A stretch of 64,000 bases of DNA, from positions 62,001 through 126,000 of the forward strand of contig CAWHCT010000020.1 of assembly GCA_963827785.1 (NCBI GenBank), in the 5' to 3' direction. Position numbers and translations under genes: made by a program. Below, one piece after another: positions 45,991-54,538 of the stretch. The stretch is from Site-B1 sp963827785 (GTDB lineage Bacteria > Bacteroidota > Bacteroidia > Flavobacteriales > Flavobacteriaceae). How positions within the stretch are numbered: the first letter of the stretch is position 1; each line of letters opens with the position of its first letter. The notes under the pieces were generated by a model. It made no database searches. It saw only the letters and a program-made list of their open reading frames with translations, and was not told the DNA's origin.

Positions 45991-47139
45991 ATGAAAACCA
46001 CAAAAAAAGTTTACATATCACTAGGTAGTAATAAGGGTGACAAATTCCAGAATTTACAGGCAGCCATTAATGCGATCTACCAAAAGATAGGGAACATTAA
46101 AATCATTTCAAAAGTTTACAAATCGGCATCCTTCGGGTTTAGTGGAGATGATTTTTTAAACGTATGCGCCATAATTGAAACCGGTTTATCGGCGAACAAT
46201 GTATTGAAAGAACTGTTGAAAATTGAAAGAAGTTTAGGCAGAACACGAACAGAAAAGGCAGGTTATGAAAACAGGACAATTGATCTGGATATTCTTTTTT
46301 TTGAAGATGAGATCATCAATACCAAGACACTGAAAATTCCTCATCCCGAAATTCAAAACAGAAAATTTGTCTTGCAGCCAATACATGACATTGCATCCAA
46401 TTATGTGCATCCTAAATTAAAAAAAGTGATTTCGGATTTGTTAATTGAGTGTCAGGATAAAAGTGTACTGGAGCCAATTAATATCTGGTTAAAAAATCCG
46501 AATAAAAAACATCAGTTCTCTAATTGTAATTATGTAGCAATAGAAGGAAATATTGGTGCCGGAAAAACCAGTTTAGCTACTCAAATAGCAAATGATTTCA
46601 ACGCCAAATTGATATTAGAACGATTTGCCGACAACCCATTTTTGCCAAAATTCTATAAAGAGCCGCAGCGCTATGCATTTGCATTGGAAATGTCGTTTTT
46701 GGCAGACAGATATCAGCAAATAAGTGACGATCTTTCGCAGCTAGATCTGTTTAAGGATTTTATTGTAAGTGACTATGATGTTTTTAAATCGTTGATCTTT
46801 TCAAAAATAACTTTACATGAAGATGAGTTTAAATTATACAGAAAATTATTCTATTTGATGTATAAAGACATTGCAAAACCCGATATTTATGTATATTTAT
46901 ACCAAAATACAGAAAGGCTTAAGCAAAATATTAGGCAGCGAGGAAGAGAATACGAGCAAAATATTGAATCTGAATATTTAGAAAAAATAAATACTGGTTA
47001 TTTGGAGTTTTTAAGAAATCAAACTGAGATCAAAACAATCGTCATAGATATCTCTGATAAAGATTTCGTAAAAAATCGCGAAGACTATTTAAATATAGTA
47101 GATGAAATGATCGGTTTATTCGATAATTTGTCAAAATAA
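45991..47139 (+). CDS. folK: HPPK (FolK) fused to a deoxynucleoside kinase
   Basis: A 382-residue two-domain enzyme. Residues 1 to about 165 are 6-hydroxymethyl-dihydropterin pyrophosphokinase: VYISLGSNKGDK, GRTRTEKAGYENRTIDLDIL, and IPHPEIQNRKFVLQPI. From about residue 178 comes a dNK-type kinase: P-loop AIEGNIGAGKTSLATQIA, LILERFADNPFLPKFY, and the RQRGREYEQNI lid. One enzyme thus joins folate synthesis and deoxynucleoside salvage. The start is the ATG at 45991. I believe this fusion is widespread in flavobacteria. Confidence 0.93.
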   Translation: MKTTKKVYISLGSNKGDKFQNLQAAINAIYQKIGNIKIISKVYKSASFGFSGDDFLNVCAIIETGLSANNVLKELLKIERSLGRTRTEKAGYENRTIDLDILFFEDEIINTKTLKIPHPEIQNRKFVLQPIHDIASNYVHPKLKKVISDLLIECQDKSVLEPINIWLKNPNKKHQFSNCNYVAIEGNIGAGKTSLATQIANDFNAKLILERFADNPFLPKFYKEPQRYAFALEMSFLADRYQQISDDLSQLDLFKDFIVSDYDVFKSLIFSKITLHEDEFKLYRKLFYLMYKDIAKPDIYVYLYQNTERLKQNIRQRGREYEQNIESEYLEKINTGYLEFLRNQTEIKTIVIDISDKDFVKNREDYLNIVDEMIGLFDNLSK

Positions 47140-47212
47140 TAAGAAAGATTTGTAATTATTTGCTACTTACAACTTTGTATTGTTAATTTGGCGTTAAAAT
47201 AGTACGATTTTG

Positions 47213-48706
47213 ATGAAAAACAAGGGATTTATTTTAGCCATTGTTGCCTTAATGCTATTAGGTACACAATCATTTTCTCAAAATGCTACAAAAAAAGGAA
47301 GACCTCAAATTACCGCACTCTCAAAGGTTGACGTAAATAATTACAATCGATGGTATGCTGGTGCAGGTGTTCAACATATTTTTGTGCATGCTGATCTACG
47401 AAATTTCGGAGTCAACGACAGAAAAGGCGAATTAAGCTATGGTGCTTATGCTTATGGTGGTTATATGTTTAACTCTATCATAGGGTTAGAAGCAAAAGTA
47501 CATTTTAATGATATCTATGGAGAACCTCAGCAATGGTCTAATACATACAGTGTAAAATATACACCACTCCCATTAAATGAAGTTTATTTTGAGGGAGAAT
47601 CTGTAGGTATAAGGTTTTTGGGAGTTTTTAATTTAAGCAATATAGCCCCTAGTGGAAAACGATACCAGAGAAAATGGAATTTTGCATTTTATGCAGGTCT
47701 GGGATATCATCAATATACATCAAAATTATATTCTTTAGAAACCGAAGAATTATTATCCGGACCTAATTTTGAAGAAAATGAATTAAGAGAAGATTGGGCA
47801 AGTTCATGGTATTTACCTGTGGAATTTGGGATTAGTTATAGATTTAACAGAAGGCTGGATATAGAATTTAGACCTGCTTTGAACATTAATCATGAAGATG
47901 ATTTAGATGCAGCGATCTCTTCAAAACAACAATATGAATTATTCTTTACTACCAGTTTAGGAGTCGTATATAAATTTGGAGATAAAAGAAAACACTTAAA
48001 ATGGACAAATCCGTATGACGAAGCCTTAATTGAGCTAAGTGATGGAGGAGAACAATTTGAGATCAAGGACATTGATGGTGATGGCGTAATTGATGAACTG
48101 GATAAAGATAATTACACACCCAAAGGTGTTAAAGTATATGGAGATGGTACTTCAATAGATTCTGATGAAGACCAAACTCCGGATTACAAAGATAAATGTC
48201 CATTTAAGAAAGGTAAGCCTTATCTTGAAGGATGTCCTCCAACTAAGGATACAGATGGAGACGGTGTATTTGATGATGTGGATGACTGTCCAACAATTCC
48301 GGGGCCAAAATCAAACAATGGTTGTCCAACAATTCCGGAATCTGTAATGAAAGAGCTTAATTATATAGCTAAGAGTATTTACTTTGAAACAGCATTGGCT
48401 AAAATCAAACCACAGTCATTTGGTGATCTTACAAGAATTGCTGAAATATTACAACAATTCCCTAATGTGCGTTTCTATATAGATGGGCATACAGATGATG
48501 TTGGTAATGACACATATAACCTTGCACTATCCAGACGTCGTGCAGCAGCAGTTGTGACATTCCTGGAAAACAAAGGAGTCGATGGACGTCAATTAGAATC
48601 TCGAGGATTTGGCGAATCAAGACCAATAGAATCTAATAGTTCGCCAGGAGGCCGACAATTAAATCGACGTGTGGAAATCAACTTGGTAGATCCTGACAGG
48701 AATTAA
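47213..48706 (+). CDS. OmpA family protein with calcium-binding TSP3-like repeats
   Basis: A 497-residue outer-membrane protein: signal peptide (NKGFILAIVALMLLGTQSFS), an N-terminal beta-barrel (to about residue 265), and Asp-rich thrombospondin type 3 repeats (DIDGDGVIDELDKD, DTDGDGVFDDVDDCP) with cysteines. A peptidoglycan-binding OmpA domain follows (IYFETALAKIKP, FYIDGHTDDVGND, LALSRRRAAAVV, ESRGFGESRPIESN). It anchors the outer membrane to the cell wall. The ATG at 47213 is preferred to the TTG at 47210. A strong bidirectional terminator follows. Confidence 0.94.
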   Translation: MKNKGFILAIVALMLLGTQSFSQNATKKGRPQITALSKVDVNNYNRWYAGAGVQHIFVHADLRNFGVNDRKGELSYGAYAYGGYMFNSIIGLEAKVHFNDIYGEPQQWSNTYSVKYTPLPLNEVYFEGESVGIRFLGVFNLSNIAPSGKRYQRKWNFAFYAGLGYHQYTSKLYSLETEELLSGPNFEENELREDWASSWYLPVEFGISYRFNRRLDIEFRPALNINHEDDLDAAISSKQQYELFFTTSLGVVYKFGDKRKHLKWTNPYDEALIELSDGGEQFEIKDIDGDGVIDELDKDNYTPKGVKVYGDGTSIDSDEDQTPDYKDKCPFKKGKPYLEGCPPTKDTDGDGVFDDVDDCPTIPGPKSNNGCPTIPESVMKELNYIAKSIYFETALAKIKPQSFGDLTRIAEILQQFPNVRFYIDGHTDDVGNDTYNLALSRRRAAAVVTFLENKGVDGRQLESRGFGESRPIESNSSPGGRQLNRRVEINLVDPDRN

Positions 48707-48725
48707 AAGTTAAATAGATATAATT

Positions 48726-48756
48726 AAAAAGGGAGCAATTATTTTGCTCCCTTTTT
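48726..48756 (+). terminator. Bidirectional terminator between ompA-like and trmH-like genes
   Basis: AAAAAGGGAGCAA and TTGCTCCCTTTTT pair around a five-base loop, with T-runs on both strands. It lies between two convergent genes. Confidence 0.9.
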
Positions 48757-49287
48757 CTATGAACTGAATTTAGAATACAGATCCCATATGACAAGGCCAG
48801 CGCTTACGGAAATATTTAAGGAATGTTTAGTTCCAAATTGCGGAATTTCAAGAACCAGATCACTGGCATCAACTACTTGTTGAGCAACACCCTTGACCTC
48901 ATTACCAAATACCAATGCATAGGTTTTATTTTTGTCTGGAAAAAAATTATTGAGCATTGTTGAATTTTCAGCTTGTTCTATGCTAATTATTGTAACGTTT
49001 TCATTCTTTAACTTGTTAATAATATCCAAAGTGTTTTTATTGTATTCCCATTCCACTGTTTCTGTGCTCCCAAGCGCTGTTTTATGAATATCCTTATGTG
49101 GAGGAACTGCAGTAATGCCACATAGGTAAATTTTCTTTACTAAAAAGGCATCACTTGTTCTAAAAACACTGCCAATATTATTCAGGCTTCTGATATTGTC
49201 CAGTACAATTATAAGAGGTGTTTTAGAAGCTTTTTTAAATTCTTCAACATTTAATCTGGTTAATTCGCTATTTTTTAATTTCCGCAT
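48757..49287 (-). CDS. TrmH/SpoU family RNA methyltransferase
   Basis: A 176-residue SPOUT methyltransferase. Motif 1 is LDNIRSLNNIGSVFRTSDAF, motif 2 is ALVFGNEVKGV, and motif 3 is LEIPQFGTKHSLNISVSAGL, which forms the knotted SAM site. The short length without an N-terminal substrate-binding domain resembles TrmH-type tRNA 2'-O-methylases, but the target nucleotide cannot be told from sequence. It is divergent from mutS. Confidence 0.93.
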   Translation of the reverse strand: MRKLKNSELTRLNVEEFKKASKTPLIIVLDNIRSLNNIGSVFRTSDAFLVKKIYLCGITAVPPHKDIHKTALGSTETVEWEYNKNTLDIINKLKNENVTIISIEQAENSTMLNNFFPDKNKTYALVFGNEVKGVAQQVVDASDLVLEIPQFGTKHSLNISVSAGLVIWDLYSKFSS

Positions 49288-49404
49288 AAATTGTGAATAA
49301 ATGTAGATAACTTAAAGTGTAACAATTTCTAAAAAAATCAAATATTAGTTACATTAGCTATCCTTTCATAAATGCAAAAATAATATTAATAAACTACATA
49401 AAGG

Positions 49405-52014
49405 TTGGCAAAAAAGACTAAAAAAATAACTCCATTAATGCATCAGTACAATGCCATAAAAGCAAAGTACCCTGATGCCTTGTTATTGTTTAGGGTTGGC
49501 GATTTTTATGAGACCTTTGGTGAAGATGCTGTAAAGGCAGCTAAAATACTGGATATTATCCTTACGAAGAGAGGTGCTGGAAGCGAGAGCGAAACAGAAC
49601 TGGCAGGTTTTCCACACCATTCTATTAATACTTATCTACCTAAATTGGTTAAGGCTGGGGAACGTGTGGCCATTTGTGACCAGCTCGAAGACCCAAAACT
49701 AACTAAAACAATAGTAAAAAGGGGAGTGACCGAGTTAGTCACGCCGGGAGTTGCATTAAATGACGAGGTTTTAAATTCTAAAAGCAACAATTTCCTGGCC
49801 TCAGTTCATTTTGGAAAGTATATTGGCGTTTCTTTTCTTGATGTATCTACAGGTGAGTTTTTAACATCACAAGGGAATGAAGAATACATCGATAAGTTAC
49901 TCCAAAATTTTAAGCCAAGCGAAGTCTTGATATCAAAGCAAAACAGAAAGGAATTCGTTACTATTTTTGGAAGTGATTTTCATACATTTTATTTAGAAGA
50001 TTGGGTGTTTCAAGACGATTATGCCAATGAAATATTACTGAAACACTTCAATACAAAATCGCTGAAAGGTTTTGGGATTCATGATCTGTTTGAAGGTATT
50101 GTGGCTTCAGGATCCATTTTACATTATCTGGGAGAAACCCAGCATCATAAGCTATCTCACATTACATCTATTAACAGAATTGAGGAAGACGAATATGTCT
50201 GGATGGATAAGTTCACAATTAGAAATTTAGAACTTTACAACTCCCCAAATAGTAATGCTGTTACGCTTTTAAATATTATAGACAAAACCAGTTCTCCAAT
50301 GGGAGGTCGTCTGTTAAAGCGATGGTTGGCATTGCCACTTAAAAATGTGAGTAAAATTAGGGACAGGCATGAAGTTGTTCAGTTTTTATTAAATAACAAT
50401 CCTGTTCTTCAAAAAATCCAGCACCAAATAAAACATATTGGAGATATTGAACGCTTAATATCGAAGGTTGCAACAGGAAAAATAAATCCCCGAGAAGTTA
50501 TCTACCTGAAAAATTCATTGGATTCTATCATGCCAATAAAGTCATTGGCTGAGAATTCAAAAAATGAATCCTTGCAGATCATTGGAAATAGTTTACAAGG
50601 TTGTTCTGTTTTAAGGGAGAAAATAAAAGAGACCTTATATGAAGATGCTCCAGTGAACATTTTAAAAGGAAAAACAATTTCATCCGATTTTTCATCAGAA
50701 TTAAAGGAATTAAGAGAATTAGCTTTTTCAGGGAAAGACTACTTGGATAAAATGTTACAAAGGGAAACCGAACGAACAGGAATTTCATCTCTAAAAATAG
50801 CATCAAATAATGTTTTTGGTTATTACATTGAAGTCAGAAACACACATAAAGATAAGGTACCGGAAGAATGGATACGCAAGCAGACATTAGTTAGTGCAGA
50901 AAGGTATATTACTGAGGAGTTAAAAGAATATGAATCCAAGATCCTTGGTGCTGAGGAACGCATTTTAGCCATCGAGCAACAGTTGTTTAACGAATTGGTA
51001 AACTGGATGCATGCATTTATTAAACCGGTACAGCTTAATGCAGGTTTAGTTGGTCAATTGGATTGTTTATGTGGTTTTGCACAATTGGCCAAAGAAAATA
51101 AATATACCTATCCTATAATTGATGATTCATATGATCTTGATATTAAAGAGGGCCGTCATCCGGTTATAGAAAAACAATTGCCATTAGGGGAATCTTACAT
51201 AGCAAATGATCTTTTTCTTGACAGAGATTCTCAACAGATCATTATGATCACCGGACCAAATATGTCGGGTAAATCTGCTATTCTAAGACAGACAGCATTG
51301 ATCGTTTTATTAGCTCAAATTGGAAGTTTTGTGCCAGCTAAAGAAGCACGAATAGGATTAGTAGACAAAATATTCACAAGGGTAGGAGCCAGTGATAACA
51401 TATCTATGGGAGAATCTACCTTTATGGTTGAAATGAATGAAACTGCTTCAATTTTAAATAATATATCTAACCGAAGTTTAGTGCTATTAGATGAAATTGG
51501 AAGAGGTACCAGTACCTATGATGGTATCTCTATAGCCTGGGCAATCAGTGAATATTTGCACGAGCATCCGTCAAGGGCTAAAACACTTTTCGCTACACAT
51601 TACCATGAATTAAATGAAATGACAGAAACGTTTGAAAGAATTAAGAATTTTAATGTGTCTGTCAAGGAGTTAAAAGATACCGTACTGTTTATGCGTAAGC
51701 TTGTTGAAGGCGGTAGTGAACATAGTTTTGGAATTCATGTTGCAAAAATGGCTGGAATGCCCCAGCAGGTTATACAAAGAGCCAATAAGATCCTTAAAAA
51801 ATTAGAAAAATCTCATTCAAGTGAAGAATTGACAGATAAAGTCAAGTCCTTAAAAGATGATATGCAACTGAGCTTCTTTAATCTGGATGACCCGCTTCTG
51901 GAAGAGATCAAGGAAGAAATATTGAATATTGATATCGATGTTTTAACACCAGTTGAGGCCTTAATGAAACTGAATGGTATTAAGCGAATGTTGCTTAAAA
52001 AGAAAAGGGCTTAA
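49405..52014 (+). CDS. mutS: DNA mismatch repair protein MutS
   Basis: The 869-residue protein has the mismatch-reading motif GDFYETFGEDA, the core and clamp domains, Walker A TGPNMSGKSAILRQT, Walker B LVLLDEIGRGTSTYDG, and the switch FATHYHELNEM. No ATG exists upstream of the conserved start; the TTG at 49405 gives AKKTKKITPLMHQYNAIKAK, the normal beginning. The tRNA promoter follows the stop codon closely. Confidence 0.97.
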   Translation: MAKKTKKITPLMHQYNAIKAKYPDALLLFRVGDFYETFGEDAVKAAKILDIILTKRGAGSESETELAGFPHHSINTYLPKLVKAGERVAICDQLEDPKLTKTIVKRGVTELVTPGVALNDEVLNSKSNNFLASVHFGKYIGVSFLDVSTGEFLTSQGNEEYIDKLLQNFKPSEVLISKQNRKEFVTIFGSDFHTFYLEDWVFQDDYANEILLKHFNTKSLKGFGIHDLFEGIVASGSILHYLGETQHHKLSHITSINRIEEDEYVWMDKFTIRNLELYNSPNSNAVTLLNIIDKTSSPMGGRLLKRWLALPLKNVSKIRDRHEVVQFLLNNNPVLQKIQHQIKHIGDIERLISKVATGKINPREVIYLKNSLDSIMPIKSLAENSKNESLQIIGNSLQGCSVLREKIKETLYEDAPVNILKGKTISSDFSSELKELRELAFSGKDYLDKMLQRETERTGISSLKIASNNVFGYYIEVRNTHKDKVPEEWIRKQTLVSAERYITEELKEYESKILGAEERILAIEQQLFNELVNWMHAFIKPVQLNAGLVGQLDCLCGFAQLAKENKYTYPIIDDSYDLDIKEGRHPVIEKQLPLGESYIANDLFLDRDSQQIIMITGPNMSGKSAILRQTALIVLLAQIGSFVPAKEARIGLVDKIFTRVGASDNISMGESTFMVEMNETASILNNISNRSLVLLDEIGRGTSTYDGISIAWAISEYLHEHPSRAKTLFATHYHELNEMTETFERIKNFNVSVKELKDTVLFMRKLVEGGSEHSFGIHVAKMAGMPQQVIQRANKILKKLEKSHSSEELTDKVKSLKDDMQLSFFNLDDPLLEEIKEEILNIDIDVLTPVEALMKLNGIKRMLLKKKRA

Positions 52015-52040
52015 ATTAAATTCTTTTTATAAAAAAGGCT

Positions 52041-52069
52041 TTGCTTTTACTAGAAATATTATAAATTTG
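52041..52069 (+). promoter_or_regulatory. Promoter of the tRNA-Gly/tRNA-Leu unit
   Basis: TTG at 52041-52043, then 18 nt, then TAAATTTG at 52062-52069, a full -7 match. The first tRNA begins 37 bases downstream. Confidence 0.6.
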
Positions 52070-52105
52070 CATCCGCAATCAAGGATTGTACGTTCATTAA
52101 AAACT

Positions 52106-52177
52106 GCGAAAGTAGCTCAGGGGTAGAGCATCACCTTGCCAAGGTGAGGGTCGCGGGTTCAAATCCCGTCTTTCGCT
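52106..52177 (+). tRNA. tRNA-Gly (anticodon GCC)
   Basis: Acceptor stem GCGAAAG/CTTTCGC, D-arm GCTCAGGGGTAGAGC, anticodon arm TCACCTTGCCAAGGTGA with anticodon GCC, T-arm GCGGGTTCAAATCCCGT. No CCA is encoded. It is 72 bases including the discriminator T. Confidence 0.95.
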
Positions 52178-52201
52178 CTAACTTTTATAATATACCATGA
52201 T

Positions 52202-52285
52202 GCTGAAGTGGTGGAATTGGTAGACACGTTGGACTTAAAATCCAATGCTCTTTGGAGCGTGCGGGTTCAAGTCCCGCCTTCAGTA
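52202..52285 (+). tRNA. tRNA-Leu (anticodon TAA)
   Basis: Acceptor GCTGAAG pairs with CTTCAGT (one G-T pair). The anticodon arm TTGGACTTAAAATCCAA has anticodon TAA. A long variable arm (TGCTCTTTGGAGCG) marks a class II tRNA, and the T-arm is GCGGGTTCAAGTCCCGC. Its last bases are repeated at 52439-52454. Confidence 0.95.
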
Positions 52286-52287
52286 CA
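52272..52287 (+). repeat. tRNA-Leu 3' end, first copy of a direct repeat (att-like)
   Basis: The 16 bases TCCCGCCTTCAGTACA cover the T-stem and acceptor 3' half of the tRNA plus two bases. They recur exactly at 52439-52454. Duplicated tRNA 3' ends of this kind are left by tyrosine-recombinase integration. Confidence 0.75.
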
Positions 52288-52293
52288 GATGAG

Positions 52294-52324
52294 AAAAAAC
52301 CAAGACGAAAGTCTTGGTTTTTTT
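52294..52324 (+). terminator. Terminator after tRNA-Leu
   Basis: AAAAAACCAAGAC and GTCTTGGTTTTTTT pair around a GAAA tetraloop, followed by a T-tract. Confidence 0.9.
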
Positions 52325-52370
52325 GTTTTAAGGCATGCCAAAAGCTCGCTTTTGTAACATGCAATAAAAC

Positions 52371-52400
52371 AAAAAACTAAGCGCATAGCGCTAGTTTTTT
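52371..52400 (+). terminator. Second terminator-like hairpin between the att-like repeats
   Basis: AAAAAACT, one bulged A, and AGCGC pair with GCGCTAGTTTTTT around an ATA loop. It works equally on both strands by T-run. It lies in the 151-base spacer between the two tRNA-end copies. Confidence 0.75.
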
Positions 52401-52438
52401 CTCTCAACATTTTGAAGATGGGACTCGCCATAGGCAAT

Positions 52439-52454
52439 TCCCGCCTTCAGTACA
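52439..52454 (+). repeat. tRNA-Leu 3' end, second copy of a direct repeat (att-like)
   Basis: Exact 16-base copy of 52272-52287, without the rest of the tRNA. It is followed, as in the first copy, by a terminator. It probably marks the far end of an element that has been lost, or the edge of a resident island. Confidence 0.7.
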
Positions 52455-52459
52455 TTAGA

Positions 52460-52496
52460 AAACCGTAATTACTTTATTATTAAAGTGTTACGGTTT
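52460..52496 (+). terminator. Third terminator-like hairpin, after the second att-like copy
   Basis: AAACCGTAA and TTACGGTTT close a stem extended by ACTTTA/TAAAGT, followed by CTTTGTTTT. It mirrors the arrangement after the intact tRNA. Confidence 0.7.
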
Positions 52497-52607
52497 CTTT
52501 GTTTTGTATTCTGACAACTAAATGACAACCATTTTAAAATAACCACATATTTTCACGTTATTTTATGTTTGTTTAATGCGAAGTGCTATTGTTTTTTATT
52601 GTTGTTA

Positions 52608-52842
52608 TCAATAATCTAATTTAATGGAATATTTATCAAGAAGATGACCAGTATTTAAAACTCCTTAATTCTGTTATAACATTATGCTCTGCATCATAAA
52701 CAACCTCAACAAAGAATTTATATAAAGCATAGACATTGCATTTCTCTTGTTCTGTGATATGATTGTCAAGAAACTCCCCATCTCTCCACAGAACTGCTTG
52801 TTGTTCTTCTAATGATAGTTTGTTGAAGTTGTATAATTTCAT
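52608..52842 (-). CDS. Small DKYS-tail protein, cassette 3 (frameshifted as read)
   Basis: The open frame (52636-52842) encodes a 68-residue cytosolic protein: MKLYNFNKLSLEEQQAVLWR, EKCNVYALYKFFVEVVYDAE, then a break after RSF. Removing one base at about 52653 continues it as FKTGHLLDKYSIKLDY with a stop at 52608, about 77 residues. The same C-terminal tail occurs as remnants at 53440-53512 and 55505-55578. I recall this small-protein type from flavobacterial genomes without an assigned function. It is the last gene of cassette 3. Confidence 0.65.
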
Positions 52843-52959
52843 AACTAGGAGATGGTAAATAATGCTAATATTACAATAATTATAAGATGCATGAATATAA
52901 ATTTGTGGTGCTTATGATCATCAATAGTATAAAGACAAATAAGAATTTCTATTATGAAT

Positions 52960-53334
52960 TTACCAAGTTGGAATTGTATAGGCAATAATTAAAATTCCTA
53001 ATAAAATTATTGGCGTTCCAAAAGTTAAAATGTATGTCAAGGTTTTATCTGTAACATAAAGTCGTACATTATTTATTTTGTCTTCATAAATCCTATTTTT
53101 AACCCATTTCCCCTGAGATTTACTCAACCCAAAGTAATTTCCATTTTCATATTTAATTTCTTTAAATTTTAGAGTTTGTCCATTATTAGTTTCAATTTTC
53201 ACTTTGTCTGATTTAGATTTTGATGCTTCATTTAACGATACTGTTGTTGATTTGTAAGCAATACAACTCTGAAAAAGCATTAATACGGAGAAAAATATGG
53301 CGACTATTTTTAATCTATTAATAATTGGTTTCAT
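52960..53334 (-). CDS. Small lipoprotein with C-terminal helix, paralogue A
   Basis: A 124-residue protein: signal with lipobox (VAIFFSVLMLFQSC, then IAYKSTTVSLNEA), a small beta-rich middle (KVKIETNNGQTLKFKEIKY, ENGNYFGLSKSQGKW) and a C-terminal membrane helix (YILTFGTPIILLGILIIAYT). It shares its plan with three neighbours: lipidated Cys, YKxxxVxL, V(K/R)I, K(F/L)K, NGxYxG, final helix. It has a copy of the repeated leader/promoter about 60 bases upstream. Function unknown. Confidence 0.75.
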   Translation of the reverse strand: MKPIINRLKIVAIFFSVLMLFQSCIAYKSTTVSLNEASKSKSDKVKIETNNGQTLKFKEIKYENGNYFGLSKSQGKWVKNRIYEDKINNVRLYVTDKTLTYILTFGTPIILLGILIIAYTIPTW

Positions 53335-53401
53335 AACTAACAGAATTTAAATTAGTCAGAAATCTACCTTTGGAAGAACATAGTAAATTACTTGTTCAAA
53401 A

Positions 53402-53512
53402 TGTACTAAACAATGATATTGGTCAATGGGAATAATTTAAAAATCAATAGAATACTTATCCAAAAGATGCCCTGTTTTAAAACCTTTTATTTCAAAATCT
53501 AAGTGTAATACT
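53402..53512 (-). repeat. Cassette leader repeat, copy A, with DKYS gene remnant
   Basis: Bases 53402-53445 are identical (44 nt) to 55468-55511, and similarity continues on both sides. On the minus strand this stretch begins with a coding remnant (EVLHLDFEIKGFKTGHLLDK, then YSIDF and a stop at about 53443). Next come a TTG (53426-53424), an 18-nt spacer and TACATTTT (53405-53398), a near-consensus promoter for paralogue A. So the tail of one cassette and the leader of the next are carried together. Confidence 0.75.
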
Positions 53513-53515
53513 TCT

Positions 53516-53938
53516 TTAGTTTTTCCACAATAATGAAGTATTAGCAAGTATTACAGTTGTTGATAATACTACCAATGCCATTGGTACAACAGTGGACATT
53601 GTTTTGCTTTTTATCAATATCTCATTGATATTATTTTCTTGAAGTGGTGTTTGTAGATTTTCTATCTTTACTTTTTCATCAACAAGCCCAGTAGTAGTAT
53701 TTATTTCTTTATGGGTTTTTAAAAATTTTGAAATACCCAGATATTGTCCATTTTTAAATTCAATCCTTTTAAACTTGTTTGTTTGATTGTCTTTGGTTTC
53801 TATTCTAACATTTGTGTTCGCAGTTACAGCTTCATCAATAGTTACAGGTTGTTTCTTATAAATAACACATCCTTGTAGAAGTATCAGTAAAGCAAGTAAA
53901 TAAGAAATTGGGTTTAGGAATATTTTTATAGTTTTCAT
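53516..53938 (-). CDS. Small lipoprotein with C-terminal helix, paralogue B
   Basis: A 140-residue protein starting MKTIKIFLNPISYLLALLIL, with lipobox LLQGC followed by VIYKKQPVTIDEAV. The beta-rich middle has NVRIETKDNQTNKFKRIEF and KNGQYLGISKF, then a longer linker than its paralogues (KIENLQTPLQENNINE) and a final helix (VVPMALVVLSTTVILAN). The ATG at 53938 is used; upstream in-frame codons overlap the next gene. A DKYS-gene remnant follows its stop directly. Function unknown. Confidence 0.75.
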   Translation of the reverse strand: MKTIKIFLNPISYLLALLILLQGCVIYKKQPVTIDEAVTANTNVRIETKDNQTNKFKRIEFKNGQYLGISKFLKTHKEINTTTGLVDEKVKIENLQTPLQENNINEILIKSKTMSTVVPMALVVLSTTVILANTSLLWKN

Positions 53939-53958
53939 TAATGACCTGATTAAAGAAA

Positions 53959-54510
53959 TCAATCACAAGACATTTTTAGTTTTTGTGGAATTTCAAATTT
54001 ACCTTCAGTTATTACTACTGTTTCATCACAACTACGAACAGCAGTGAAATAAAAAGTACCTTTATATCTCTCATTTTCAGTTGATGTAATTGTAACTGAA
54101 CCCTCCTCCAATGTATGAGTTTGAGTTTCGACGCAAAAATGATATTGATTATACCCTGTAGAAATTAAGGTTACTGATTGATCATACCAATCACTGTACG
54201 TTATGTAGGTTGCATTTGGTTGATAGGTACCTAATCCCTGTGATGGGCTAAAATATAAATTTATTAAATGACCTTCAGGAGAAGAATTGTCGAAACCAAT
54301 CGCACCTCTTACCATATGAAAATCTTCAATACAATCTTCGGTCATATTAAAAGAACCATCTCCAGTAGCACGTTCAAATATAATTAACTCACCATTTATT
54401 TTTGCTTCCATTGTACCTTCAAATCTATCTTGATTATCATTATCATTCTTTGAGCAAGAGAAAAATAATAGGGTAAGAAATAAAAGGAAAATAATGTTTG
54501 TTTTTTTCAT
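53959..54510 (-). CDS. Lipoprotein of unknown function
   Basis: A 183-residue lipoprotein (NIIFLLFLTLLFFSC lipobox, then SKNDNDNQDRFEGTMEAKIN). The mature domain is beta-rich, with Cys residues in TEDCIEDFHM, YHFCVETQTH and RSCDETVV that could form disulfides, and ends KLKMSCD. The start EGTMEAKINGELIIFE resembles small beta-sandwich lipoproteins (DUF6252-like) of Bacteroidota, a weak resemblance. It lies in the middle of cassette 2. Confidence 0.7.
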   Translation of the reverse strand: MKKTNIIFLLFLTLLFFSCSKNDNDNQDRFEGTMEAKINGELIIFERATGDGSFNMTEDCIEDFHMVRGAIGFDNSSPEGHLINLYFSPSQGLGTYQPNATYITYSDWYDQSVTLISTGYNQYHFCVETQTHTLEEGSVTITSTENERYKGTFYFTAVRSCDETVVITEGKFEIPQKLKMSCD

Positions 54511-54538
54511 GTTTAAATGATTTTTGATATATTAAATA

